Virus record (IMG/VR): IMGVR_UViG_3300024261_000015 | Location: 1 to 64,000 of that record | DNA from: a virus | Direction: 5' to 3' (one strand) | Length of the DNA: 64,000 nt | Shown: positions 56,636 to 63,998 of the stretch, one piece after another | How positions within the stretch are numbered: the stretch's first letter is position 1 | Layout of the letters: every line of letters starts with the position of its first letter | Notes under the pieces: model-generated | The model's input: the letters and a program-made list of their open reading frames with translations, nothing else | Told to the model about the DNA's origin: nothing | Database searches by the model: none | Program-made: the position numbers and the translations under genes

Positions 56636-56851
56636 TTAAAATCCCCAAAATGAGGATTTCTTTTCACCTGTCCCTGCGCTGATAAGGTGACGCTTGGCAG
56701 CTAGAATGTCCCAATCTGCCTTGTCCATCCATTCAATTACATCATAGGCGATAACACGCTTGTCCATGTCAGAGAGGACAGCCGTTGGCGTGGGAGGGAA
56801 TAGGTATGCCGTGCAGAGCATACCAAGTAGAAAGGCGATAACTGATTTCAT
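56636..56851 (-). CDS. Small exported or membrane-anchored protein
   Basis: 71 aa from ATG 56851. N-terminal signal anchor (MKSVIAFLLGMLCTAYLFPP), then a short helical domain with YDVIEWMDKADWDILAAKRH. Leaderless promoter lies inside the end of the transglycosylase gene. Confidence 0.6.
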   Translation of the reverse strand: MKSVIAFLLGMLCTAYLFPPTPTAVLSDMDKRVIAYDVIEWMDKADWDILAAKRHLISAGTGEKKSSFWGF

Positions 56852-57290
56852 GTATAGCATTATACCCGCTTAGGTGAGGCATTGCAAGGACTTTCTGGAC
56901 TTTTTTCCAGTATTTTTCAGTCGCTTGCTTGCGGTAGCCTTTGGGTCCGCCGTTGTGGATTCGGGCACACTTCTCAGCGTTGAACTTCTTAGGGTTCGTC
57001 CACGCTTCTTTGGCGTAGCGCGTCATGTAAGCGTCCACAATGCTCTTGGCATACGCACGGTCATAACAGTCCTTATATGAGCCACCGATGCCAGAGCGTT
57101 CTACAGCGTCCGTCCAGTATATTTTCCAGATTTGTAAGCAGCCTATGGCGTTCCCATTATCCCCTACAGCATCATCTTTGCCGTTGGACTCGACCTGAAT
57201 CAGAGCGTCCAGCAGAGTGTCCTGTTGAGGTGTGTACTGTGCCATGACAGGAGTGGATAGAACTAACAGCGTTACAAGTGATTTCATCAT
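56769..57290 (-). CDS. Exported lytic transglycosylase / lysozyme-like protein
   Basis: 173 aa from ATG 57290. N-terminal signal peptide MMKSLVTLLVLSTPVMAQ. Mature part DTLLDALIQVESNGKDDAVG (catalytic-type Glu in I-x-x-E-S-x-G), GCLQIWKIYWTDA, ARIHNGGPKGYRK are typical of SLT-type transglycosylase or related lysozyme folds cleaving peptidoglycan. Leaderless TTGCAA-N17-TATAAT-N7-ATG. The 3' part overlaps the next gene by 83 nt. A secreted early enzyme in the small-gene array; a lysis or superinfection-exclusion role is possible. Confidence 0.7.
   Translation of the reverse strand: MMKSLVTLLVLSTPVMAQYTPQQDTLLDALIQVESNGKDDAVGDNGNAIGCLQIWKIYWTDAVERSGIGGSYKDCYDRAYAKSIVDAYMTRYAKEAWTNPKKFNAEKCARIHNGGPKGYRKQATEKYWKKVQKVLAMPHLSGYNAIHEISYRLSTWYALHGIPIPSHANGCPL
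56859..56887 (-). promoter_or_regulatory. Leaderless early promoter
   Basis: TTGCAA, 17-nt spacer, TATAAT, 7 nt to ATG 56851. Confidence 0.75.
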
Positions 57291-57297
57291 ATTTCTC

Positions 57298-57326
57298 ATT
57301 ATATTATATTATCGACCATATTGCAA
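57298..57326 (-). promoter_or_regulatory. Leaderless early promoter of transglycosylase
   Basis: TTGCAA, 17-nt spacer, TATAAT, 7 nt to ATG 57290. The spacer repeats TATAAT-like steps. Confidence 0.7.
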
Positions 57327-57374
57327 GCACTACTTGAGAAAAATGCAGTCTTTTTACCAGAATATATGGCATTC

Positions 57375-57407
57375 GTCGTAAGTCGTTGGTATGTAAGGAC
57401 TTAGGGC
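57375..57407. repeat. TAAGTC/GACTTA hairpin element, copy I
   Basis: GTCGTAAGTCGTTGGTATGTAAGGACTTAGGGC. Right end of the array. A CTGCCATTATGGCAG palindrome follows at 57423. Confidence 0.8.
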
Positions 57408-57546
57408 GTTTTTGGGCCTTACTCTGCCATTATGGCAGGTCACGAGACTTTTTGCCTCACAGCGGAAAACTCCACACTAAGGGTCCCATCCGAGAGCTGG
57501 GAATAGGCATTATATCCGAAGGTTCATGCTTTCTCTATAGGGACTC
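57408..57546. other. Non-coding region with TATAAT box
   Basis: Contains the palindrome CTGCCATTATGGCAG (57423-57437) and a minus-strand GATATAATGCC (near 57511) without a clear -35 or gene; a small RNA is possible. Confidence 0.4.
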
Positions 57547-57882
57547 CTAAACACTAAAAGATTCACCACAACCACAGGACTTAGTAGCGTTGGGATTAAC
57601 AAATTTGAAACCTCTACCCATTAAACCTTCCTCAAAATCAATAATGGTATTATTCAAATACAAAAAACTTTTAGGGTCGCACACTATCTCCAAATCTTTG
57701 GGTTGCCATTCTTTAATAGAAATTTGGTCTGTTTTATTCCGAATGTCATCGAACCCCAATGAATAAGAAAATCCAGAACATCCTCCGCCCTTCACCCCCA
57801 CACGCAGACATACATCTCCGAGCTTCTGTTCAAATACAATCTTTCCGACCTCGATGGATGCTCTATCACTTAACATTATCAT
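57547..57882 (-). CDS. IscA/HesB-type Fe-S carrier
   Basis: 111 aa, normal for A-type carriers. GVKGGGCSGFSYSL (Cys near 36) and a C-terminal SCGCGESF (two Cys near 103 and 105) are the three ligands of IscA/ErpA/SufA proteins. Delivers Fe-S clusters or iron; such genes occur in T4-like aquatic phages, presumably to support host or phage Fe-S enzymes (the Gp88-like Cys-rich protein here might be a client). Start ATG 57882. Confidence 0.9.
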   Translation of the reverse strand: MIMLSDRASIEVGKIVFEQKLGDVCLRVGVKGGGCSGFSYSLGFDDIRNKTDQISIKEWQPKDLEIVCDPKSFLYLNNTIIDFEEGLMGRGFKFVNPNATKSCGCGESFSV

Positions 57883-57975
57883 GGTGTTATGTAGGGTGGG
57901 ACTCCTTTAAAAAAAAAGGGTCTTAATTCTCAAAAAAAAAATAAAAAGTAATAAATGACTGTGCGGGCTTAACCC

Positions 57976-57982
57976 CTAAATA
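57976..57982 (+). promoter_or_regulatory. Putative late promoter CTAAATA
   Basis: CTAAATATTGTAGAG, 17 nt before ATG 58000. Confidence 0.55.
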
Positions 57983-57999
57983 TTGTAGAGAATAACATT

Positions 58000-58956
58000 A
58001 TGCCCGAAGCCCCCATTGCCCCCACACCCGCGCCCGTAAATAACGCCCTTTCGGGTGGTACCTGGATTTCAGGAACAGGACAAAACCAAGTAAGTGGTGC
58101 AGTTTCCGCTACATCTGCTTATGCTGAAATTACTCAATGGTTAACCATTGAGTATACTAGGAACCCTGATTGGACTGACCGAGTGCCACAGCCCTCAGTT
58201 AGAAATCTATCTTACTTTAGCGGTACGGAGCAGGTTAATATAACTAGTACTAGGTTACATTTTAATATCACTGGTCACACTTCCTGTAAAAAAGTATTTC
58301 AGGCTTATGGTACCAGTGCTTTTTACCAACCTCAAAAGTTCTCGGTCTTAGCTAATGAATTCGATAAGGTTGGTATGTCCTACGGGAGTGTTGACGGTTC
58401 TGGTAATGCGTTTGTGTTTGGGCCTCAAGGGTCTGTACAAACTATCCAACCTTATATAAACAGGGTTCCCTGGGTTGACGGTATTCATACCGTGTACTCT
58501 TTAACTCAAACGGGTACCACTGACGGTATGCGCGAATGGCCCTTTACAATGCCGATTCCAAACCAGTACGCGTGGTTGCCTAGTAATATTTATAGACCTT
58601 ATCGTGATTATGAATCCATCGAGTCAGACATTTACGACAATGTGGACGAAGTCTATAACGGTCCAGGGGGAAGAGATTTAAAAAGGAAATCAATACGAAT
58701 GGTTGGCAATTGTTTCCTTATGGGAGGCGGAGGTTATAACACCTCTTCAGAACCAGGGTATGGCGATAATGTTGTAGGCTTACAACACTTAATTTCGTTT
58801 ATCGAATCGAATTGCGGTATCTTGACGAACTCAGGCAACTCCCAGAGATTTCTTAAGCTTATACCTACCGTCTCTAACGGCCATGGCTGGATTCAGTCTG
58901 GGGATTGGATTGCTATAAATCCTTACTACAATACTGGGTTTCACGACTACACGTAA
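58000..58956 (+). CDS. Late, probably structural protein
   Basis: 318 aa. Pro/Ala start (PEAPIAPTPAPVNN), then a beta-rich body with many Tyr/Gly/Asn and conserved-looking GNCFLMGGGGYNTSSEPGYG. No family recognised. Late promoter in front and coupled holin-like gene behind suggest a virion protein. Confidence 0.6.
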   Translation: MPEAPIAPTPAPVNNALSGGTWISGTGQNQVSGAVSATSAYAEITQWLTIEYTRNPDWTDRVPQPSVRNLSYFSGTEQVNITSTRLHFNITGHTSCKKVFQAYGTSAFYQPQKFSVLANEFDKVGMSYGSVDGSGNAFVFGPQGSVQTIQPYINRVPWVDGIHTVYSLTQTGTTDGMREWPFTMPIPNQYAWLPSNIYRPYRDYESIESDIYDNVDEVYNGPGGRDLKRKSIRMVGNCFLMGGGGYNTSSEPGYGDNVVGLQHLISFIESNCGILTNSGNSQRFLKLIPTVSNGHGWIQSGDWIAINPYYNTGFHDYT

Positions 58957-59174
58957 TGGAGAAAATTTTACTAGAGTACGGGGTATTAGGAGCTTGGGTT
59001 ATATTCAGTATAGTTCGTGAGAGATTCCTTATAAAGAGGATGGACGCTAATGCTTTAAGATTTGACCTTGAGCGTTCTAATTGGAATGAAGAGAGAACTC
59101 GGATGGTACGAATCTTAGACGGTCAATTAAACGGTAAACCCTTTGACAAGTCTCAAATGTACTGGGAAAAGTAA
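58956..59174 (+). CDS. Small single-span membrane protein
   Basis: 72 aa. One membrane helix (YGVLGAWVIFSIV, residues 8-21), then a charged helix. Starts on the previous stop (TAATG). Holin- or spanin-like topology is possible, unproven. Confidence 0.55.
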   Translation: MEKILLEYGVLGAWVIFSIVRERFLIKRMDANALRFDLERSNWNEERTRMVRILDGQLNGKPFDKSQMYWEK

Positions 59175-59181
59175 CCGCTGG

Positions 59182-59493
59182 TTAGCGGCCATCCCTAACT
59201 CGTTTCTTAAATTCTTCGTACTGCTCATCAACAGTTAGCCTTGTACCATCGGAGAAGGTAACATCTAAGTATTCAGATTTGGGGTTACGCACCCTAGACA
59301 GTACTAGAGCAGGGTCAAAAATAGGTGTAATGCTAATAATTTGGCGCGTATTGATAAGGGTAGTCTCGTACCCTTTACCCTTCTGCTCTGACCACATAGG
59401 GATAAACCCATCTGGGTTCTGGGAGAAGTTACTAGTGGCGAAGGGAATAACCCCTGCAATGCCACATACTAATGCTAATTCTTTAATATTCAT
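59182..59493 (-). CDS. Membrane-anchored or exported protein
   Basis: 103 aa, hydrophobic N-terminus (ELALVCGIAGVIPFATS), then a small beta domain. Converges on the + strand gene with a 7-nt gap. Function unknown. Confidence 0.55.
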   Translation of the reverse strand: MNIKELALVCGIAGVIPFATSNFSQNPDGFIPMWSEQKGKGYETTLINTRQIISITPIFDPALVLSRVRNPKSEYLDVTFSDGTRLTVDEQYEEFKKRVRDGR

Positions 59494-59511
59494 GTTTAGT
59501 TACTCGAAAGT

Positions 59512-59715
59512 CTAGCGCATCCTTACAGGATGTAAGATGCCTAATTGTTCCCCAACATCAGATAGTTGTTGGTAAGTGGCTGCAATCCTCTCGCGCGAAG
59601 CTCTGTAAGCCCCTTCTGAGGCGATGTGAATAAACTTGGTTGCGTGCCCATCCTCTTGGGATTTTAACAGCTTCTCAAGTTTAGCGTGTTTTTCTTTTAG
59701 TTGTGTGGTATCCAT
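59512..59715 (-). CDS. Small helical protein
   Basis: 67 aa, two-helix coiled coil (HAKLEKLLKSQEDGH ... ISREAATYQQLSDV-type pattern). Shine-Dalgarno CTGGAG before the ATG. Unknown. Confidence 0.55.
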   Translation of the reverse strand: MDTTQLKEKHAKLEKLLKSQEDGHATKFIHIASEGAYRASRERIAATYQQLSDVGEQLGILHPVRMR

Positions 59716-59716
59716 T

Positions 59717-60250
59717 TTAGTTACTCCAGAAATTTAATATATATGTCCCACTTAAAGGTGATGACCAACTAAGAGGGTCAATCTCCATAATCAGGTCATT
59801 GTTATAGAACGCATCATATGGAATCTCTACATCTAAGGCAACTACGGTTCCATTACTTGATGCCCATGTCCCTAGGAGTTGATGTCCTGTGATGATACCT
59901 GTGTCATCTACTACAGTCTGCCACAGTTTAACTCTTGGGGTGTTGCTTGCGTCTGTCTCTACCGTGAAATTAAATAATGTAGACTCGGCTCCTGTTGCAG
60001 GGTTCAAGAAGAATGCGTAGCAATCAATATCTTCAGCCGAATTATTAAAATCTCCTAGGAGGCTACTTTGGGAGTTTGAATCAGGGAGGACTGTAAGGAA
60101 CTGTGCTGTCTTAAGCGTGTTATTGGGCTCCACCTCCGTGTAGTCATATTCAGGGTCAGCAGGAGGGTCGCCAGGGCCGTCTGAAGGGACGCTGGTTCCC
60201 CCACATCCTGTGAGTAAAGCAGCGGTTAATAGTAGCTCAAACTTCATCAT
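59717..60250 (-). CDS. Lipoprotein with PPC-like beta domain
   Basis: 177 aa from ATG 60250 (or 60247). Lipoprotein signal MMKFELLLTAALLTGC with lipobox L-T-G-C, then a Pro/Gly linker and a domain opening VEPNNTLKTAQFL, typical of bacterial pre-peptidase C-terminal (PPC) domains. Presumably placed in the host outer or inner membrane, e.g. for superinfection exclusion or lysis; this is inference. Start overlaps the upstream stop. Confidence 0.65.
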   Translation of the reverse strand: MMKFELLLTAALLTGCGGTSVPSDGPGDPPADPEYDYTEVEPNNTLKTAQFLTVLPDSNSQSSLLGDFNNSAEDIDCYAFFLNPATGAESTLFNFTVETDASNTPRVKLWQTVVDDTGIITGHQLLGTWASSNGTVVALDVEIPYDAFYNNDLIMEIDPLSWSSPLSGTYILNFWSN

Positions 60251-60461
60251 CTTCCTCAAGTTCAGCCTCAGCCTTCTCAGCCTTCTCAGCCTTCTCAGCC
60301 TTCTCAGCCTCAGCCACCTCCGAGTACAGGGTAGCTCGCTTCTCTATAAACTCAGCCTGTCTAGCCTCTAACCCAGGGGTAATAGCAGCCATCACCTCGT
60401 CCATAGTCTTCTTAACGAGGTCCTCTATCTCATCGTCAGTCATTTTTTTGTTATCTTTCAT
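60237..60461 (-). CDS. Acidic protein with AEK repeats
   Basis: 74 aa from ATG 60461, Shine-Dalgarno GGGGGAG. Helical; C-terminal part is a short tandem repeat EKAEKAEKAEKAE encoded by repeated 9-mers (GCCTTCTCA on the + strand), then acidic. Function unknown. Confidence 0.6.
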   Translation of the reverse strand: MKDNKKMTDDEIEDLVKKTMDEVMAAITPGLEARQAEFIEKRATLYSEVAEAEKAEKAEKAEKAEAELEEDDEV

Positions 60462-60465
60462 AGTA

Positions 60466-61080
60466 TTACTCCCCCTCATTTAGGCTATCGGCCTCTACTA
60501 AGGTATTCAAGTACCATTGCGCCTTTTTCATATCTTCGCTCCTCTTACCTTTATAATTACTCCGAAGAACATACTTCAGAACTGAGCCTTGAAGATAACC
60601 TTGGTACTGGTCTGGGGTTAGCTTTGCAGCAAGAACATCAATAGCTTCCATGTTTCCTTCGGTATAATGTCCTGGGCTATTAACCATATCCTTTTCTACT
60701 GTATCATTATCATAAGGCCCAGGGTCAGGAGGAATGTAATGGTCTGGGTGATTAACCGCATCAGCGTCAATACTACCTTCAGGGACGAAAGCACTCCTGG
60801 GATTAACCCTTCCCACCTGACGCACAGGGTCGAATTTAGGTACACTCTTTACTTCGTCTGCGGGGAGGGGGGTGTCGAACTTCCACTCCCTCTTCCTAAG
60901 AGGAGCCGTAGTAGGCAAACTCACTTCCTCAGCATCCTTGGACTTAGCCTCAAATGCGGGACCTCCAGGGGGGTGGTCCAAGCCCCTCGCGTAGGGGTGT
61001 TCTTCCATATAAGCCCTATAAAAAGAGTCTATCTTGGAGTCTAATTTGTTAGAATTGTGGGCGTAATTGTTATCGGTCAT
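60466..61080 (-). CDS. DUF3310-type phage protein
   Basis: 204 aa. The C-terminal ~65 residues, VNSPGHYTEGNMEAIDVLAA, QGYLQGSVLKYVLRSNYKGK and EDMKKAQWYL, are a typical DUF3310 domain, found in many phages and thought to be nucleotide-kinase-associated or regulatory. N-terminal part is low complexity with Pro. Confidence 0.8.
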   Translation of the reverse strand: MTDNNYAHNSNKLDSKIDSFYRAYMEEHPYARGLDHPPGGPAFEAKSKDAEEVSLPTTAPLRKREWKFDTPLPADEVKSVPKFDPVRQVGRVNPRSAFVPEGSIDADAVNHPDHYIPPDPGPYDNDTVEKDMVNSPGHYTEGNMEAIDVLAAKLTPDQYQGYLQGSVLKYVLRSNYKGKRSEDMKKAQWYLNTLVEADSLNEGE

Positions 61081-61128
61081 GTTGTGTTTAGGTAGGGGGG
61101 TCGGGGCGTTTAAGCACCCATCTCTTAC

Positions 61129-61154
61129 ACTATAATAGTCAGGGTCCCTAAATA
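61129..61154 (+). promoter_or_regulatory. Tandem middle (ACTATAATA) and late (CTAAATA) motifs
   Basis: TATAAT at 61131-61136 and CTAAATA at 61148-61154, both before the nuclease ATG 61162. The gene might be expressed in both phases. Confidence 0.45.
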
Positions 61155-61161
61155 TTTTACT

Positions 61162-61500
61162 ATGTATAAATATTATATTGAAGTATTACGCGTGCTTGAC
61201 GGGGACACTGTTGACGCAATGGTGGATTTAGGGTTTAAAATATGGACTAAGAAACGTATACGTTTTTCGGGGATAGATGCTCCTGAGACACGTACGAGAA
61301 ACCTAGAAGAGAAGGCGCGTGGCATTATCTGCAAAAACCGAGTAATAGAACTTCTTGAAAAGAATGATATGAAGGCAGAGCTAATATGTCACGGTATCGG
61401 TAAGTATGGACGCGTCTTAGGGGCTCTCCGAGTTAAATCTGAGAGGGATACCATAAACGATATTTTGGTACTTGAAGGCTTAGCTGCTACTTACGAATAA
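61162..61500 (+). CDS. Thermonuclease-like (SNase) protein
   Basis: 112 aa, short for SNase (~140). VLRVLDGDTVDAMVDLG, IRFSGIDAPETRT and ICHGIGKYGRVLG give the metal-binding Asp (D-G-D-T), and the R/E catalytic positions of staphylococcal-nuclease-like proteins. No signal peptide, so probably intracellular. Could degrade host DNA or RNA. Confidence 0.85.
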   Translation: MYKYYIEVLRVLDGDTVDAMVDLGFKIWTKKRIRFSGIDAPETRTRNLEEKARGIICKNRVIELLEKNDMKAELICHGIGKYGRVLGALRVKSERDTINDILVLEGLAATYE

Positions 61501-61550
61501 CTAGTGGTTTTTATAGGGGAACACCCTATATATTTTTAGGAACGCCTATT

Positions 61551-61793
61551 ATGCCTGCCTCAGAACCAAAATCCACTATCTCGCAGAAAACTCTACTACC
61601 CATGAGTCTTGTCGCTGCTATCTGCGCTGGGGTAATTTGGATTAACTCCACCCTGATTGCAATTGATTTCAAGCTTCAAGCAATCGAACTTGAATTAGAG
61701 AAAGAATTCACTAAGACTGAGATGGAAAACTGGATTCTCAGGTTTAAGATGGAAAATCCTAGTATAATCATTCCCAAAGTGCTTGATGACTAG
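61551..61793 (+). CDS. Small single-span membrane protein
   Basis: 80 aa, membrane helix LPMSLVAAICAGVIWINSTL near residues 16-35, then a coiled-coil-like charged tail. Unknown. Its stop overlaps the dCMP deaminase stop on the other strand. Confidence 0.6.
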   Translation: MPASEPKSTISQKTLLPMSLVAAICAGVIWINSTLIAIDFKLQAIELELEKEFTKTEMENWILRFKMENPSIIIPKVLDD

Positions 61794-62218
61794 TCTACGA
61801 TAAGGTCTTCACAGAACTCTACAATTACGTCACACTCTTTTAGAAAATGAACTCCACTCTGGTCGGAGTACTTTTCACCACACACGACGCGTTTAATCCC
61901 TGATTGGATAATTAGCTTCGCGCATTGAAAGCAGGGGGAGAGTGTGACATATAGTGTGGCGGTGTCACTACTCTGAGTCCCCCGTGCAAGCTTTGTAAGG
62001 GCGTTAGATTCGGCGTGGAGTACCTCTGGGAGTGTTTGGCCGTCTCTCCCTTCGCACCTGTTAGAGAAGCCTTTAGGCGTCCCATTGAATCCATCAGATA
62101 TAATCTGATTGTCTTTTACGACTAACGCGCCCACTTGTTTGCGGGTAGCGTGGGAGAGTTTACCCCATCTCCACGCCATGTCCATGTAAGCTAAATCTAA
62201 ATCTTCTTGGGTAGCCAT
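61790..62218 (-). CDS. Deoxycytidylate (dCMP) deaminase
   Basis: 142 aa. HAESNALTKLARG (zinc His and catalytic Glu, ~68-70) and TLSPCFQCAKLI (two zinc Cys, ~94 and 97) define the cytidine/dCMP deaminase fold, with the dCMP-type N-terminus. Converts dCMP to dUMP; together with dUTPase (24429) it supplies dUMP for dTMP. Overlaps the sulfotransferase gene by 22 nt. Confidence 0.9.
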   Translation of the reverse strand: MATQEDLDLAYMDMAWRWGKLSHATRKQVGALVVKDNQIISDGFNGTPKGFSNRCEGRDGQTLPEVLHAESNALTKLARGTQSSDTATLYVTLSPCFQCAKLIIQSGIKRVVCGEKYSDQSGVHFLKECDVIVEFCEDLIVD

Positions 62219-62829
62219 TTTTTATATCCAAATACTTTAAAATCTTGATGGTAATAGCTATTTACTCTTTCAATATCTTTTTTAGTATACCATTCCTTTG
62301 AGGGTTTAGAGCTTCCTGAGTTATTCGCATGAGGAAGGGGTATTGAAGGCAAGTTTAACTCTTTTAGTAATGCGTTAAAATCTTCTTTTATCTTTTCGAA
62401 CCGTAAAATCTTATCAGGCACAACAACATCTCCACGCTTTACATACTCCACCTGAGGGATTGTGGCATGAAGTGTATTTACAGAGGCACTTATGTCCTCT
62501 AGAGAGGTTAAAAACTCGGAAAATGAAATGTCTTTTAATTCACCACGTTTTTGATGCCATGTAAAAAGGGATAGCACTCTATCGTAAGGATTTCTTACAA
62601 CAGAAAAGATATAATCAAACTTAGTTACATCTTTAACAGGTATTCGGCATCTTTCTCCTAAACCATGATGTTTTTTTGGGTATTGTCCGTTCCCACAGAC
62701 TGAGTCTGCTGAACCTATAACACTTACCAAGTCACTAGTATCGAACGCGATTCCGATTGACGTTCCTGCCGTTTTACAGATATCTATAAATAAAATATCT
62801 TTACCAGTTTCATTTACCTTTAAAATCAT
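62197..62829 (-). CDS. Sulfotransferase-family protein
   Basis: 210 aa. Initial phosphosulfate loop ILFIDICKTAGTSIG (5'-PSB, ~10-26) and IFSVVRNPYDRVLSLFTWH (3'-PB, ~74-92), as in sulfotransferase family 2 proteins using PAPS. The target is probably a carbohydrate or the DNA/virion modification made by the sugar genes. Unusual cargo for a phage. Confidence 0.8.
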   Translation of the reverse strand: MILKVNETGKDILFIDICKTAGTSIGIAFDTSDLVSVIGSADSVCGNGQYPKKHHGLGERCRIPVKDVTKFDYIFSVVRNPYDRVLSLFTWHQKRGELKDISFSEFLTSLEDISASVNTLHATIPQVEYVKRGDVVVPDKILRFEKIKEDFNALLKELNLPSIPLPHANNSGSSKPSKEWYTKKDIERVNSYYHQDFKVFGYKKWLPKKI

Positions 62830-62851
62830 CTAAATCTTATCGGGTAGCCAT

Positions 62852-62971
62852 TTAACCAATTAGTTTCGCTAAAGCAATAAAACCTGCAAGAGATAAAAGT
62901 ACAAATACAAGGGCTTCAAGTATTTTACCTGCTGTCACTTCTTTTTTATTTCTTTTATCTCTAAGTTTCAT
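62852..62971 (-). CDS. 39-aa membrane microprotein
   Basis: 39 aa: basic N-terminus (MKLRDKRNKK), then one membrane helix (ILEALVFVLLSLAGFIALAK). Overlaps the upstream gene by 4 nt (TTATGA). Confidence 0.6.
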   Translation of the reverse strand: MKLRDKRNKKEVTAGKILEALVFVLLSLAGFIALAKLIG

Positions 62972-63195
62972 AACTTTTCCTCAAATTGGTCCCACGTAGC
63001 TAAAGCAAGAGCTACAACCTGTCTAGATTGGATTGACCCCTCCGACTTACCCGCATAGTTCTCTATATTTAAAAGATACTGTTGTAGTTTGGGGGGTAGA
63101 AACCCATCCTTTACTAGGTCAGGTCGCATTTCCTTTGCAAGGTAAATAATAAAATATTCATGCATTGGAAACTCACTTGTCCCATAGTTTGGCAT
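62968..63195 (-). CDS. Unknown small protein
   Basis: 75 aa, helical; a start at 63165 (MHEYFIIYLAKEM) is an alternative. Coupled by overlaps to both neighbours. No family recognised. Confidence 0.55.
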   Translation of the reverse strand: MPNYGTSEFPMHEYFIIYLAKEMRPDLVKDGFLPPKLQQYLLNIENYAGKSEGSIQSRQVVALALATWDQFEEKL

Positions 63196-63544
63196 CTTGA
63201 CCTAGAAAGAAATCGTGCGCTCCGAAGCGAGGCTCATTAGCTTTCGTATGCTCATTAGACTCTTGCGAGCGGTAAAACTCCATCATGTCTGGTTCACTTA
63301 GCTCACTCAATTCCTTTGCAGCCTTACGCTGCTCAGGGGAGAGGTTCCTGTTACCCCGCTGTTTCATGCGCTTCTGTCGCTCAATTTTCATACCTCGCTC
63401 CTCCTGGTCCCAATGGCTTTGATGGGGGGTCATTCGTTTACGCTCACTCTGCCTTCCTTTGTTGAAGGGCTTGGTAAAGCTAAGGACGGCACACGCAATG
63501 ATTGCGAGCCACATAAAGTTCTTCTCTGTCATTAAATTTTTCAT
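63173..63544 (-). CDS. Membrane-anchored charged protein
   Basis: 123 aa. N-terminal anchor MKNLMTEKNFMWLAIIACAV, then a highly charged tail rich in Arg/Lys/Glu. The same anchor design (MKKYLTEKNLLWAILAVLTV) occurs in the gene upstream at 63549: two related TEKN-(F/L)-x-W anchors side by side. Shine-Dalgarno AAAGGAAA. Confidence 0.6.
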   Translation of the reverse strand: MKNLMTEKNFMWLAIIACAVLSFTKPFNKGRQSERKRMTPHQSHWDQEERGMKIERQKRMKQRGNRNLSPEQRKAAKELSELSEPDMMEFYRSQESNEHTKANEPRFGAHDFFLGQDAKLWDK

Positions 63545-63548
63545 AGTA

Positions 63549-63677
63549 TTATTTTCCTTTTACGGGTATAGGGGCACAAATGCTGTCACAAATATGCTTT
63601 ACTTGTAGGACACTAACGACTGTTAACACAGCCAAAATAGCCCACAAGAGATTTTTCTCTGTTAGATACTTCTTCAT
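63549..63677 (-). CDS. 42-aa membrane microprotein related to next gene's anchor
   Basis: 42 aa, MKKYLTEKNLLWAILAVLTV then a short polar Cys-containing end. Homologous N-terminal anchor to 63173-63544. Start ATG 63677. Confidence 0.6.
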   Translation of the reverse strand: MKKYLTEKNLLWAILAVLTVVSVLQVKHICDSICAPIPVKGK

Positions 63678-63686
63678 AAGTTTTAA

Positions 63687-63998
63687 TTACTGGTTGGGCC
63701 AGTCATCCCAAGTGTTGATGTCCATAAAAGTTCCATCATCCCACACATTTCCGTTGACCTGAATCCAAGGGTCATAGTCCCATTGAAGAACACCAAAACG
63801 AAAATCGGTTCCAAAAGTATTATCATTGAACCTAATCCTAGTGGGGCTAGGAATGCCCCCAGATGCGTGTTCTGTAATATATACAGTATAGTTACCTCCT
63901 TGAAAATGGTTGCCCCAAATCAAAATCCGCTCAACGGGTGCTAATTGTGTTTGTATTATAATACAGGCATTACTGTTATACCCATTCGCGTCTGCAAA
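63687..63998 (-). CDS. Beta-rich protein, 5' part outside window
   Basis: At least 103 residues; the frame is open from the right edge (FADANGYNSN...). C-terminal part is rich in Trp, Asp and Gly (VLQWDYDPWIQVNGNVWDDG), as in secreted or virion beta proteins. The TTG at 63923 is not the real start. Unknown function. Confidence 0.55.
   Translation of the reverse strand, partial: FADANGYNSNACIIIQTQLAPVERILIWGNHFQGGNYTVYITEHASGGIPSPTRIRFNDNTFGTDFRFGVLQWDYDPWIQVNGNVWDDGTFMDINTWDDWPNQ

Noticed and set aside
50029-57407. Integron attC sites between cassettes
   Set aside because: The hairpins lack GTTRRRY/RYYYAAC cores and no integrase is in the window; gene orientation relative to the hairpin is also not integron-like.
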